DNA from: Portulaca oleracea
Taxonomy: Eukaryota > Streptophyta > Magnoliopsida > Caryophyllales > Portulacaceae
DNA length: 64,000 nucleotides
Direction of reading: 5' to 3'
Assembly: GCA_029582165.1 (NCBI GenBank)
Contig: CM055882.1
Coordinates: forward strand, 20,725,867 to 20,789,866
A model generated the notes under the pieces. The model had not been told where the DNA came from. It saw nothing but the letters and a program-made list of their open reading frames with translations, and made no database searches. The position numbers and the translations under genes were made by a program. Shown one piece after another: positions 1 to 9,647 of this stretch. How positions within the stretch are numbered: the stretch's first letter is position 1; the number at the start of each line of letters is the position of its first letter.

Positions 1-2381
1 CTTTTATCGAAAAAAAAAATTCTAGGGTTTATGTTCTGCATTTTCCCAGAATCCCAGATACCCAACCCTCTGTTTCTTGATGAATCCTAGGGTTTATGTC
101 GGAAATTTGTGTTTTGTTGGTGTTTATGTGTTTGTGTAACCTAAATTTGCTTTATGTATCTGAAATTTGCTTTATTTTGATGTGTTAGGGTTTTTGAATG
201 GGCAAATTACAAATCTTTCATTGGGGAGGGGGGGGGGGGGAGGGGGGAGGGAGAAGTTTAAATAAGACCCACATTTGGCTTACATTAACAATGAGGTCAC
301 TGAATGGGAGGTAGACCCTGGTAGGTTATGTGTGGATGATCTGATTGAGTTTGTTGAGAATGTTGGGTATTCAAAAGATAAAATTCATTCCCTTTACATT
401 AGCAAGCCTGGAAGTAGCATATGATTTTAGAACAGTCTTGTTGAGATTAAAGGGGATGGTGAGATAATGATGTTGAGTGATTTACTGGAAAAATATCCAT
501 TTGTTCGAATTTATGTGAAGCATCCTAATGTTAATAGGAATATAGAGAAGGGGAAGGAAAAAGTGGTGGATCATGATGTTAATAGGAATAGGGAGAAGGG
601 GAAGGAAAAAGTGGTGGATCATGATGCTGTTGATGCTAATGCTGCTGAGGATGGTGATGGTTCTGATGATGATGATGAGGATTATGAACCTGATGGTGAT
701 GGTGATGGTGATGGTTCTGAAGTAGAGGATGAGGAGATGACACAAGTAATGAAGAAAAAAAGAATTTGAGGGAGGATGAAATAGTTGATAGGAATGCATT
801 GTTTGAGGGTGATAACAATTTGATTGGAAGAGGAGTTGATGAGGATGATAATGGATGTGAGGATGAACAATACCATGACTCAGACAACCCTAGCAGCCCT
901 GAGAGTGAGAGTGAGGGTGAGGGTGTGCAAAGGAAAAGACCTAGCATGAGGAAGCCCAAACCAAAGTGTCCTAGGTACAACCCTGCTATACCTAGTAGAC
1001 TCCTGGTTGGGATTACTCTTGCTGACAAGAAGGAGATGAAGAAAGCAGTTGATAATTACAGGATCCTAGGTGGGTAAAATCTGAAAGCGTGTAAGAGTGA
1101 CAAAGTTAGGTATCAACTTTTCTGCCAGAGTGAAGGGTGCAAGTGGAGGTTTTGGGGATCTAAAGTAGGGAAGGAAAAGATCTTTGCACCCTCTCACACA
1201 TGTATTACTTTTAGCTTTGAGGCTGGGCATAGAAACATAAGTGTGCAATGGTTAGCTGATCATTTTAGGAGCAGACTTAGGATAACCTCATCCATTACAG
1301 CCAGGGACTTACAAAGAATGGTGAAGGAAGAGTTGAATTACAATGTTGGGTTGTGTATGTGTTCTAGGGCAACAAGGAAGGCATTAGACTCCATAGTTGG
1401 TGATTATAGGGAGCAATTTACTCAACTTAGAGACTATCTATTGGAGTTGATTGACAAGAACCCAGGGACATCTGTTGTTCTGAAAACGACAGAGGTTCAT
1501 GAGAAAAATCAGCACGTTTTCAAGTTTCTTTATGTATGTCCTGAACCACTGAAGAAGGGTTTCTTGGAGGGGTGTAGGAGGGTTCTAAGCTTGGATGGGT
1601 GCTTTCTAAAAGGACCTTGGGGTGGACAAGTGTTTGTAGCTGTTGGGAGGGATGCAAATGACCAAATGTATCCTTTAGCATGGGGGGTGGCATCCATTGA
1701 ATCAAAGGAGACCTGGGATATGTTCATTTCACAGCTTCAAATTGATCTTAACATGGGGGATGGCAGTGGTTGGGCCATGATTTCAGATCAACAAAAGGTA
1801 CGTTGAAACCAACCCTTGTGGATTTCATTTACTTTCTATACTAAAAGAGAAAGTTGCCTCTCCTTTTTGTTTTGTGTTTTGCAAGTTGCTAGCATGCATG
1901 GCTGGTTGTATTCACATTTCACACTTAAGAATCAGGTGTTAGATTGCGTGTCCATTTTTCCTGCTGCCACATGTTATATTGCTCATTCAACTGCTGAACC
2001 CTTCACTTTGAATTGCTCATTCCACCTATTATTAGTAGGCGTTTGTTTATTTAGGCTGAGCTTAATCCAACTGAACTCTTATTTTTTTTAAAAAAAATTT
2101 ATTTTGTCCCAAATTAAATAGTTCTATAATGTCAATTTTAATAATAGAAATCAATTGGACAAAACCATTAGACAATTAGTAGTACCGTGCTGCTATTATT
2201 TTCCTTAAGTGGTTTTTTTTTCTAGATTTGTAATTAACATAAGAAATAAATTAAAAGTGTTGAGTTTCATTAGTGTAAGTGCAGTTTCAAATAATCAATT
2301 GAATAGAACTTATGTTAGAAACTGATATATCTTTTGATTGATCAATATGTTGGTATGACATATTGATAAAGATAGCAGCTA

Positions 2382-2858
2382 CTCCATCCGGTTTTTTTTT
2401 TTTATAATTTTAATCTATCGTCTAAGAAATTGTATTAAAAAGTTTGATCGTTAATATCTTAATTTGTATAATGATTCATCATTATCATTAAATTTGTAAT
2501 GAAAAATACTATTAAAAAATATAATATTATATTTTTTTTATCAAAAATTTATACTCCCTCCGTTTTCATTTATCTGTCATCTAAGAAATTGTGTTAAAAA
2601 TTTTAATCGTTAATATCTTAATTTATATAATGATTCATCGTACAAAATTGATCTCACTAGATTCGTGATAAAAATATTATTAAAAAAGTATAATATTATA
2701 TTTTTTTCATAAAATTTTTATATTGAAAGTTATTGATTAAAGATTGATACTGAAAACCGTAAATGACAGATAAAAAAGAACAGAGGTAATATTAGAAATT
2801 ATTGATTAAAGATTGACAATGAAAATCATAAATGACAGATAAAAAAGAATGAAGGGAG
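2382..2858. mobile_element. Outer Stowaway-like MITE, split by a second MITE
   Basis: A TA dinucleotide (2380-2381) precedes CTCCATCCGG, and the right end reads GAAGGGAG followed by TA (2859-2860). The interior matches the other copies of this family in the window, including the phrase AAATGACAGATAAAAAAGAA near the right end. It is interrupted at 2554-2786 by another member of the same family. The TA TSD and the CTCCNTCCG terminus indicate the Tc1/mariner Stowaway group. Confidence 0.85.
2554..2786. mobile_element. Inner Stowaway-like MITE nested in the same family
   Basis: The left end is CTCCCTCCG after TA (2552-2553). The right end is ACAGAGG before TA (2787-2788). The subterminal sequence ends with AAATGACAGATAAAAAAGAA, as in the outer copy, so one family member jumped into another. 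Confidence 0.85.
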
Positions 2859-2952
2859 TAAAAGTTAAAACTTCAATTGAGGTAATTAAGACTATCTAAC
2901 ATTTGTTGGCAAAACCTTAAATTCGTGTAAAAGTAAAGTTACATCCGAAATA

Positions 2953-3198
2953 CTACCTCCGTTTCAAAATATTTATCTTTTTACCTAATTTTTTGTCTCA
3001 AAAAATTTTGTTTCTTTTACAACTTTCACAACTACAATTCCTTTTTTAATCCCTAATTAATAAATTTATTTATCACTTTTTACAATTTCAATAACTATTA
3101 TCTTCAGTTAAAGTAGAGTTAATTTGGGTACATTAGTTTTCAATATGCATTGGTCCTCTCAAGTTAATACATGAACAAATATAATGAGACAGAGGTAG
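2953..3198. mobile_element. Stowaway-like MITE
   Basis: The left TIR CTACCTCCGTTTCA follows TA (2951-2952). The right end reads GAGACAGAGGTAG before TA (3199-3200). The 246-bp AT-rich interior has no coding capacity. It lies in intron 1 of the MULE-1 transposase. Confidence 0.75.
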
Positions 3199-3690
3199 TA
3201 GTTGGAATATTATTATAAAAAACTGATACATGTTCATTTGTATGGTGCAGTGCGATGCGATACCGCAACTTACCATACCACTCAATATTCTTCCACACCT
3301 TATCATATCATGACACACTTTACAACAATCACTACCAATATATTCCTCATTTTTTTTCTCTTCTCACTTTTTACTCCTCTCACCTTGGTGCTATACTTTT
3401 CATATTCTCTCTTCTAAGCTATCACATCAATCACACTTTCCGCAAATTTTACCATATCATTCCACGATTTCCACACCTTACCGCACTTTCCACAATTTCA
3501 CCATATTGCCACATTTTTACACCATACCAACTGTACAAAAGAACAACGCCAAATTCAAACATAAATTCCTTCAAAATTTATTTTTTCTTTTAAACTTTAA
3601 AAAAGTATGAGATCAATAAAGGAAAAATTCACATAAATGAAATAAGTGAAATTGGAGTTTGGGTCAAATCTAGATCACACTTGTCAATTA

Positions 3691-3984
3691 CTCCCTCGTT
3701 TTCATATTAATTTATATTAAACTAATTTTTTTGGTTCCACAATAATTATCACTTTTAATTTCCTAATATACGATTTAATTATTTTAACTTTATAATTATG
3801 TTAATTTTTTATTTTTTCAATTAATAAAAACTACTCATATTCACATTCTTTCACTACATATATATTGGTATATGAAAACACACATTAGAAAATAGTACTA
3901 TTCAATTATATGGAAAAAAAATTTAGTTAAACCTTGATATGTGAAGTTTTTTGAAATATATCAATTAATATGGAATGGAGGGAA
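3691..3984. mobile_element. Stowaway-like MITE (degenerate)
   Basis: The left end CTCCCTCGTTTTCATATTAA follows TA (3689-3690). The right end reads TTAATATGGAATGGAGGGA before a TA at 3985-3986. The inverted ends pair imperfectly. The interior is AT-rich and non-coding, again within intron 1 of the MULE-1 transposase. The stretch 3199-3690 between this and the previous MITE has CACC/CATACC-rich sequence with no recognisable gene. Confidence 0.65.
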
Positions 3985-4236
3985 TAATTTAAAAGCTATC
4001 ACAATAATTAGCTTTGTTCTTTATTTTATACAAGTAACAATATGAAAAATATCATGATAAGTATCTTGTAAAAGTAATAAAATATTACTCTCTCTGTTTT
4101 TATGTAATCTTTAAAGATTATGGGGAAAATCATTATTACGAAAGTTTGTAGGGATCTTATAGGTAAAATGATTATTGGTACTTCATTTAAGGGATCTTAT
4201 AGGTAAAATAAAAAAATAATATCGTATTAATTAATA

Positions 4237-4454
4237 CTCACTCCTATTTTATTTATGTCTTACCTAAAAAATTACGCGAAAAATTTTGACCGTTAATGTT
4301 TTATAATCATATAAAATTGATGTCGTTAGATTCATAAATAATATTAGAAAAATATAATATTATATTTTTAATAAAAATTTTATAAAAGAATTATTGATTA
4401 AATATTGACCTTAAAAAATATAAATGACAAATAAAAGATTAAAAATAGAGGGAT
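4237..4454. mobile_element. Stowaway-like MITE (degenerate)
   Basis: The left end CTCACTCCTATTTTATTTAT follows TA (4235-4236). The right end reads AAAAATAGAGGGAT before a TA (4455-4456). The interior shares AAATTTTGACCGTTAAT and TAAATGACAAATAAAAGA phrases with the other family members in the window. Confidence 0.65.
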
Positions 4455-5235
4455 TACATTATTGAACTTATAAATCAATATATAATATGAAATAACAAAA
4501 ATTAATTAAGAAATTACTACAAAATACAATAAATTGCCCCGTCTGCAGGACGGGCTTCTTTACTAGTATTCTTTAAAATTGTTTGTTTACAATGCTAATG
4601 TTAATGCGAATTGTTGGTTCAATTTTGTTTGTTTTAGTGTCTAATTGATAGTGTTGCAAGGATATTGCCAAGAAGTGAGCATAGATTATGTGCTAGGCAT
4701 GTGTATGCCAACCTAAGGCAGTTATGAAAAGAGTAAGGGACAAGAATGTTTGGGCTTCTAAGATCAACACCCCAATACCTCCTAGGATTTTAAAAAAAAC
4801 TTGAGAAAAAGATTGAAGAGTTAAAGACCTGGGAGATTACTAGGGCTGCTAGGGGTGTGTTTAGTGTGAACAATGCATGGGATGAGGAGTATGTTGTGGA
4901 TTTGAATGGGAAAACCTGTACTTGCAACTCATGGCAACTCAATGGGATTCCTTGTCCCCATTCCATTGTTGTAATGAGGGAGGAAAGGGTGAAACCCTAA
5001 CACTTTGTCCATGATTAGTATGCAACTGAGAAGCTTGTTGCTACATACTCTCACACTTTGAACCCACTACACTACAAGAATGACTCACTTGCGCCACCAA
5101 AGTGGCCACGGGAAGCAAGTTTTGGTGGACTAATTTTACATCAATGTTTATAATCCATAGATCCAAAGTATGTTTGCCATGAAAGTAATTCTTTAGTGGC
5201 CAATTAAGAAAATGTTCCCTTGTTAGCCATGAAAT

Positions 5236-5625
5236 AAGAGTTAATCGTGGCTAGTTTGTGAATTTGGCCATAACAAAAACATTTTGTGGCCAGTTGTCGT
5301 GGCTAGTTTGTGAATTTGGCCATTATAAAAATATATTGTGGCCAATAGTCGTGGCTAGTTTGTGAATTTGGCCATGATAAAAATATCTTGTGGCCAATGG
5401 TCATGGCTAGTTTGAAAATTTGGTCATGATAAAAATATATCGTGGCTAGTTTGTGAATTTGGCCATAATTAAAATATTTTGTTGCTAATAGTCATGGCTA
5501 GTTTGAAAATTTGGCCATTATAAAAATATATTGTGGCCAATAGTCATAGCTAGTTTGAAATTTTGGTCATGATAAAAATATACCGTGGCTAGTTTGTGAA
5601 TTTGGCCATGAAAAAAAAATTTGGT
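5236..5625 (+). repeat. Subterminal tandem repeat of the CACTA element
   Basis: Roughly seven imperfect copies of a unit of about 55-60 bases are present, each with GTGGCTAGTTTGTGAATTT followed by GGCCATNATAAAAATAT. Arrays of short subterminal motifs are expected in CACTA elements, where they bind transposase. Here the unit is long and directly repeated on the left side only, while the right side has shorter scattered GCCACGA motifs. Confidence 0.85.
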
Positions 5626-5883
5626 GGCCAATTGTTTATATTTGCCACTAAAAAATCATTTTGGTGGCTCGAAGTTTCAACTTCATATGCTCCTACAAAA
5701 TATATTTGGTGGCCAAACTTGTTGAGTATTATTAGTGATTAGTAATGACAGTGAATACTGGCTATTTTTATTAGATGAAATAAACTTTTTTCTTGCTAGT
5801 GATTTACAATGGTGCCAAATGTCAATAATTAAGTCACTAGAAAAGTCGTGGCTAGAGATTCTGCATACTATGAACAATATTGG

Positions 5884-6163
5884 TGTAACACCTCGGGTAT
5901 ATGGTTAAGTGTTGGCTTAAAAGGATTGAAATGACTACTTATACACCAAGATGCACCTTCTTCAATGGTAGCTCATCCATTGGGAACTCCTCAGTTAAGC
6001 GTGCTTGGGTGGGAGTAGTCTCAGGATGGGTGACCTCCTGGGAAGTTTTCCCAGGCAGCATGTGAGACAAAACACGCTCGAAAGACTCACGGTGATTCTC
6101 GTGGAACCAACCAGTAATCCTTGAAGCAGTTCTCGGTAATGTCCGCGGCCCGGAGACATTACA
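5884..6163 (+). mobile_element. Cassandra-type TRIM solo LTR carrying a 5S rRNA-like core
   Basis: The segment begins TGTAACACCTCG and ends GGAGACATTACA, which are LTR-style TG...CA termini. Its centre contains a clear 5S rRNA-derived sequence. A short LTR (280 bp here) built around a 5S sequence is the hallmark of the Cassandra group of terminal-repeat retrotransposons in miniature. No primer-binding site follows and no second LTR is present, so it looks like a solo or truncated LTR. The flanking 5-mers (ATTGG and GACAT) do not match, so the TSD is not confirmed. It sits inside the CACTA element. Confidence 0.82.
5949..6060 (+). other. 5S rRNA-like sequence with internal Pol III promoter motifs
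   Basis: The segment aligns by eye with the middle and 3' part of plant 5S rRNA. CAGTTAAGCGTGCTTGGG (5992-6009) corresponds to box A. AGGATGGG (6023-6030) corresponds to the intermediate element, and GGGTGACCTCCTGGGAAGT (6028-6046) to box C. The 5' part (AAGATGCACC...) is diverged. It is part of the Cassandra-like LTR, not an rRNA gene: no T-run terminator follows, and the copy is isolated. Confidence 0.85.
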
Positions 6164-6863
6164 GACATAGTCATATATATATAGGCGATTATTAGCAGAA
6201 ATAATATTTTTTTAATAAATAATTATTTTTTTATAAAATCTAGTCACGGATGATGGCGTGGCTAATATAATTTAGTGGTCATTATGTTATTTGTGGCTAA
6301 TATACTTATTAGCCACGACAGATATTGTGACGAATCGGAATAAATAACTCAAGTTGGACAATACTTAGCCACTAAATTTTTTGTGGCAAGTACTACGATA
6401 GCTCGCCATGCAATGGATATTTCTGTGGCCATTGTATTAGCCACGAGGCCATTCGCCACGACAGGCCACGCACCAGATTTCCATGGCCAATTGCATTCGC
6501 CAGGGGAAATTTTTACCTTAGCCACGAATAATTCCGTGGCGCAAGTGAGTCATCTTGTAGTGCTAAATGGTTCCAACATGTGGGCAACTGCCCCTGGCTG
6601 TGTTGTCACTGCTCCCTTCTTCAAGCCAAAGAAAAAGACAACCACGAAGTACTTTAGAAGGCCAAAAGCAGGTGAGACAATAAGAGGTAAAATGTCAAAG
6701 GACTCGACTAGGATTCACTATTCACATTGTGGATTTGAAGGCCACAACAAGCAGGCTTGCACACAGGTTGTGAAGAAGTTAAAGGTATCACATCCAACTA
6801 CTTCTTTATTTTTTTAAAAAAATGTTGCCTTTACTGCTCCACAATCTGTCTTGCATACATGTT

Positions 6864-6975
6864 TAGGGTTTAGGGTTAGGTGGTCAAACTACAAGTTTGA
6901 CCTTTTTATTTTTGGATTGTTTGTAGCCTTTAGTTTCAGGGTTTTAGGGTTTAGGATTTAGGGTTTATGATTGTA
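6864..6975 (+). repeat. Short interstitial TTTAGGG-type (telomere-like) motifs
   Basis: Several degenerate TTTAGGG units occur (GTTTAGGGTTTAGGGTTAGG and TTTTAGGGTTTAGGATTTAG) in the presumed last intron of the MULE-1 transposase. Short telo-box tracts are common in plant introns and 5' regions, so a chromosome end or fusion is not implied. Confidence 0.6.
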
Positions 6976-8101
6976 TCTTGTTTAGGGTTCTGACTTTGCT
7001 TGTTTGATTATATAGCCCAAAAGGAAGATCACAAAAAGATCTTCCAATGCTAATGCTTCATCTATCGCTCATCACATCTGCCATCATCATCGCTGTTGTT
7101 GGTTCTTCTACTGTTGCCACCACTGCTTCTTCTGCAACTCCTTTTGCTACTTCAACTGCTGCTCCTTATGGATCATCTACTGGATCAGCTACTACCAATT
7201 CTTCTGTCAATGCTGCCTCTTCTGCTGCTGATGTGGTTGATGCTGCAACAACTGCTGCTGCTAGGAGAGTGACACAGTTTGATGAGTTGCCACTCACTGG
7301 ATCACAACCTCAACCATCACAACCATCTCCATCATCAACACCAACAAAGCATAAGATAAATAGACTTGCAAAAAGATTTGTATTGCCCAGGGTTTCACCA
7401 AGGAAGAAATTACAAAGATTTAACCTAGGAAACTCGGTAGTTGTTTGATGTGTTGCTAAGCCATTTTGAACAATGCATGGCTTCTTTTAATGGTGATTAC
7501 ATTAGATAGGATGTAAATGATGGTCAAAATGTAAATGCCATACTTTTGGGGGTGAATGTCATACTTTTGGGGGTAAATGCCATACTTTTGGGGGAGAATA
7601 TGTCTTTTGTACATCTTTGGGTTTTGTACCCTGTTTTGTTGCAAGCTTAAGCCAAAACAAAGGAGTATGTACATCAAAAACTAGATGTTGTACCCATTAC
7701 ATATTCCCTCATACTTAATGCAAGTTTAATCCTTCAATTCATTTTCTGATTCTGTCTTGTTTTTCATTTCTGATTCTTTTCAATTTCATCTGTTTTTCAT
7801 TTTGTGTCTTGTTTACACTTCATTCTTTTCATTTCTGTTTTTGTTACTTGTGTTCAATGTCTTGTGTTCAATGTCATTTCTGTTTAGGGTTTTTCATTTC
7901 AATGTCAGTTTACAGCAAAGCTAAAGATTGAAGAAGAGGTGTTTTTGCAAGAGCACCAGAGCAAACACAGCACAGAGCACAACACATAGCATAAAAATAG
8001 AATTTGATCAACCATAACATTCAACATTCATTACAGTTTGATCAACCTAAACAGCAAAATAACATCACCCACCCCCATCACCCCCATCACCTGCAAACCC
8101 A

Positions 8102-8554
8102 TTACTTAGCCAACCCCCCAGCAACAACCCCCATCAAAAACACCACCATAAACATCACAATCACCCACTCAGTTTTCTTCTTCAAACTCTGATTCTCCCC
8201 CCTCAGCCTCTCCAACTCACCCATCAAATCATTGATGTTGGCTTCAGCCACATCCATCTCGTATCTATACTCGTCCCTCTGCTTCTTCATAGCATCAAAT
8301 CTCGCAGCCAATCTCTTTGCTGCAATGGCCACAGTGTCGCAAATTGGATCATCAATCCACTTCATATACTTACAATCATCAGTCGTTTGCCACCTCATGC
8401 ACCTTGCAAACCTCCTAAGAGGGTTATCAGCAGTGAATGAAGTGTAGACAAGGCAAATCATCCCATATTTACAGCGGAAAAGCACCTTCTTTGAACACGC
8501 ACAGTCGCGACATGCCCTAATTGGGGTGTTCGACACAGATGAGGATGAAGCCAT
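8102..8554 (-). CDS. MULE accessory protein: GRF-like zinc finger, coiled coil, C-terminal membrane anchor
   Basis: This is an intact 150-residue reading frame convergent to the MULE-1 transposase, with 654 bp between the two stop codons. I chose the internal Met (MASSSSVSNT) at 8554 because the Ser-rich start fits small plant GRF proteins; an upstream Met at 8593 would add 13 residues. Residues 14-70 resemble the GRF zinc-binding module: CKYG, then NPLRRFARC, then CKYMKW. The usual CxCG pair reads CKYG, so one ligand may be missing or supplied by nearby Cys. Residues about 80-128 are charged and heptad-like, and residues 130-149 form one hydrophobic segment at the very C-terminus, which suggests a tail-anchored protein. 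Its function is unknown. The same layout recurs in MULE-2. A (GAA)n tract lies just upstream of its 5' end. Confidence 0.72.
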   Translation of the reverse strand: MASSSSVSNTPIRACRDCACSKKVLFRCKYGMICLVYTSFTADNPLRRFARCMRWQTTDDCKYMKWIDDPICDTVAIAAKRLAARFDAMKKQRDEYRYEMDVAEANINDLMGELERLRGENQSLKKKTEWVIVMFMVVFLMGVVAGGLAK

Positions 8555-8633
8555 GACAGATTTTGGGAAAGATAGGGTTTTTCGGAGGCACAAAGAAGAA
8601 GAAACAGGGAAGCCCTAATTTTTAAGCCCTAAT

Positions 8634-8709
8634 TGAAGAAGAAGAAGAAGAAGAAGAAGAAGAAGAAGAAGAAGAAGAAGAAGAAGAAGAAGAAGAAGAA
8701 GAAGAAGAA
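8634..8709 (+). repeat. (GAA)n microsatellite
   Basis: About 25 GAA units lie upstream of the - strand GRF-like gene, where they would read as (TTC)n in its leader or promoter. Further GAGGAA-type sequence continues to about 8790. Confidence 0.95.
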
Positions 8710-8934
8710 CTAAGGGGAGCTCGTTAATGGTGGAAAAGAGGAAGAGGAAGAGGAAGAAGAAGATGGAAAGAAGATGAAGAATCAGGGGGGAAAGAGGGAG
8801 TAAATATAGCCGGTAAAAAAAATAAAGGGGGGAGGGGTAATTAATTTTGGTTGGTAAAAAAATTAATAGGGTAGGTTTAATACTTAATGAAGAAGTGACT
8901 GGCTACTGCAGGTAAACATTAGGTAAAGTGACAT

Positions 8935-9036
8935 TTTTAACATAGTTAACTAAGATTAGTGGCATTATAATGACATGAAAAATCCGGGTGACAAATTTGC
9001 AATTTTTCAAAAGTTTAGTGGCATTTTTATCGAAAC
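8935..9036. repeat. Putative right TIR of MULE-1
   Basis: This AT-rich non-coding stretch ends in TTTAGTGGCATTTTTATCGA. It contains two copies of an AGTGGCATT phrase and lies outside the last MULE-1 gene. Its partner would be left of the window, so it is called from position and style only. Confidence 0.4.
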
Positions 9037-9109
9037 ACTCTGTACTAGAGTAAATAAACATGTGAAGGTCATCATCACAAGAGTGAAATTTCAGGCCGGC
9101 TACCTCAAA

Positions 9110-9340
9110 AATTAATTTATCCTTTTGTAAATAGATTTTTTTGAAACTAATATACTGTAGTTTAAAAGTGTTGAATAATAATTTGTTGATTTTTTTCTTG
9201 AACTCTAATATATTGAATTTTGAGGATGTTCAACAATCATACATTTGAAATGACTCTGTTATAGCAGACTCGGTGGCGATCCTATGTGGTAGAAAAAAAA
9301 TTAAAATATTGATTAAAACAATGTCATGTTAGTAAGTGTG
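9110..9340. mobile_element. Relic arm of a foldback element
   Basis: The stretch with ACTAATATACTGTAG, GATGTTCAACAATCATACAT and CAGACTCGGTGGCGATCC parallels the left arm of the foldback element at 53279-54676 (TACTGAACTTTG, GGTGTTGAACAATAATACAC, GGCTGACTCGGTGG). Only one arm is seen and no TSD can be set. From 9341 to 9647 I see nothing recognisable. Confidence 0.5.
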
Positions 9341-9647
9341 AATGAGTTTTATTTTATTTATTAAAATAACACGTCATTACTCCATATTTATCTTTTTTTG
9401 ATGATGTTATTTTTTTTCAAAAATAAATAAAATTCCCCTTTACTTGTTTGGAGTATATAACACTATCAGGCTATGTCTTATGGTGTTACTTTGAGGCAAG
9501 TATGCATGAGAAAGAAAAAGAAAATAAAAGGAAAATGGGTTTAGAAAATATGGAAAGAACACTTGACCGATCTTTTCATATTGGGGAACGCATGAGAGAG
9601 AAACACACATGAAAAGAGGAAAAAAAAGTCGCATATAGAGCAATATA

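Larger units (their letters stand above)
5070..6562. mobile_element. Non-autonomous CACTA (En/Spm-type) transposon
   Basis: The element opens with CACTACAAGAATGACTCACT and closes with the inverted complement AGTGAGTCATCTTGTAGTG. The TIRs pair over about 29 bases, extending inward to a GCGCCACC/CCGTGGCGC core. It is flanked by a perfect 3-bp TSD, CTA (5067-5069 and 6563-6565). Both the CACTA terminus and the 3-bp TSD are diagnostic of this superfamily. The 1,493-bp body contains subterminal GTGGC(C/T)A repeats on both sides and no transposase. Removing the element and one TSD rejoins the MULE-1 transposase reading frame around NPLNGSNMW, so it jumped into an already existing MULE coding exon. 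Confidence 0.96.
275..7447 (+). pseudogene. MuDR-type transposase of MULE-1 (broken)
   Basis: This is the remains of a cut-and-paste Mutator transposase. From about 275 a PB1-like N-terminal domain can be read, with stops around 422-430, followed by KEKVVDHD repeats and an Asp/Glu-rich linker (650-870). The MuDR DNA-binding segment (about 990-1190) contains a TAA at 1075. The MULE catalytic domain (about 1540-1798) keeps the first acidic site, SLDGCFLKG, and the second, MISDQQK. An intron opens at 1799 (GT) and closes before 4639 (AG) and is swollen by MITEs. The next exon encodes the SWIM zinc finger (about 4891-4965, CTC...CPH) with several stops. A CACTA insertion (5070-6562) splits it at residues NPL/NGSNMW, and reading resumes with a Cys/His knuckle (CGFEGHNKQAC, about 6725-6760). 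A Ser/Ala/Thr-rich C-terminal exon follows to 7447. The family is certain, and the gene cannot be functional as it stands. Confidence 0.88.
1..9036 (+). mobile_element. MULE-1: Mutator-like element, left end outside the window
   Basis: This stretch holds a broken MuDR-type transposase on the + strand and a convergent accessory gene on the - strand. It ends in a putative right TIR near 8935-9036. The left TIR is not in the window, so element length and TSD cannot be checked. The body is enlarged by five Stowaway MITEs in intron 1 and by a CACTA element in a coding exon. The assignment rests on the transposase domains rather than on paired TIRs. A G-rich tract at 227-252 lies in the 5' part. 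Confidence 0.75.

Noticed and set aside
482..1028. Long - strand frames rich in His, Ile and Ser opposite the start of the MULE-1 transposase
   Set aside because: They are shadows of the acidic GATGATG-rich coding strand and have no domain signature.
3202..3593. Overlapping + strand frames of 71 and 112 aa rich in His/Tyr/Phe
   Set aside because: They lie between MITEs in a transposon intron, have biased composition and match no family.
5236..5625. CRISPR-like array (regularly repeated units)
   Set aside because: The units are contiguous tandem repeats without unique spacers, in a plant transposon.
5949..6060. A genuine 5S rRNA gene
   Set aside because: The 5' part is diverged, no T-run terminator follows, it is a single copy, and LTR-like TG...CA ends enclose it.
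6864..6975. Interstitial telomere or chromosome fusion
   Set aside because: There are only a few degenerate TTTAGGG units, in an intron; this is a common telo-box-like sequence.
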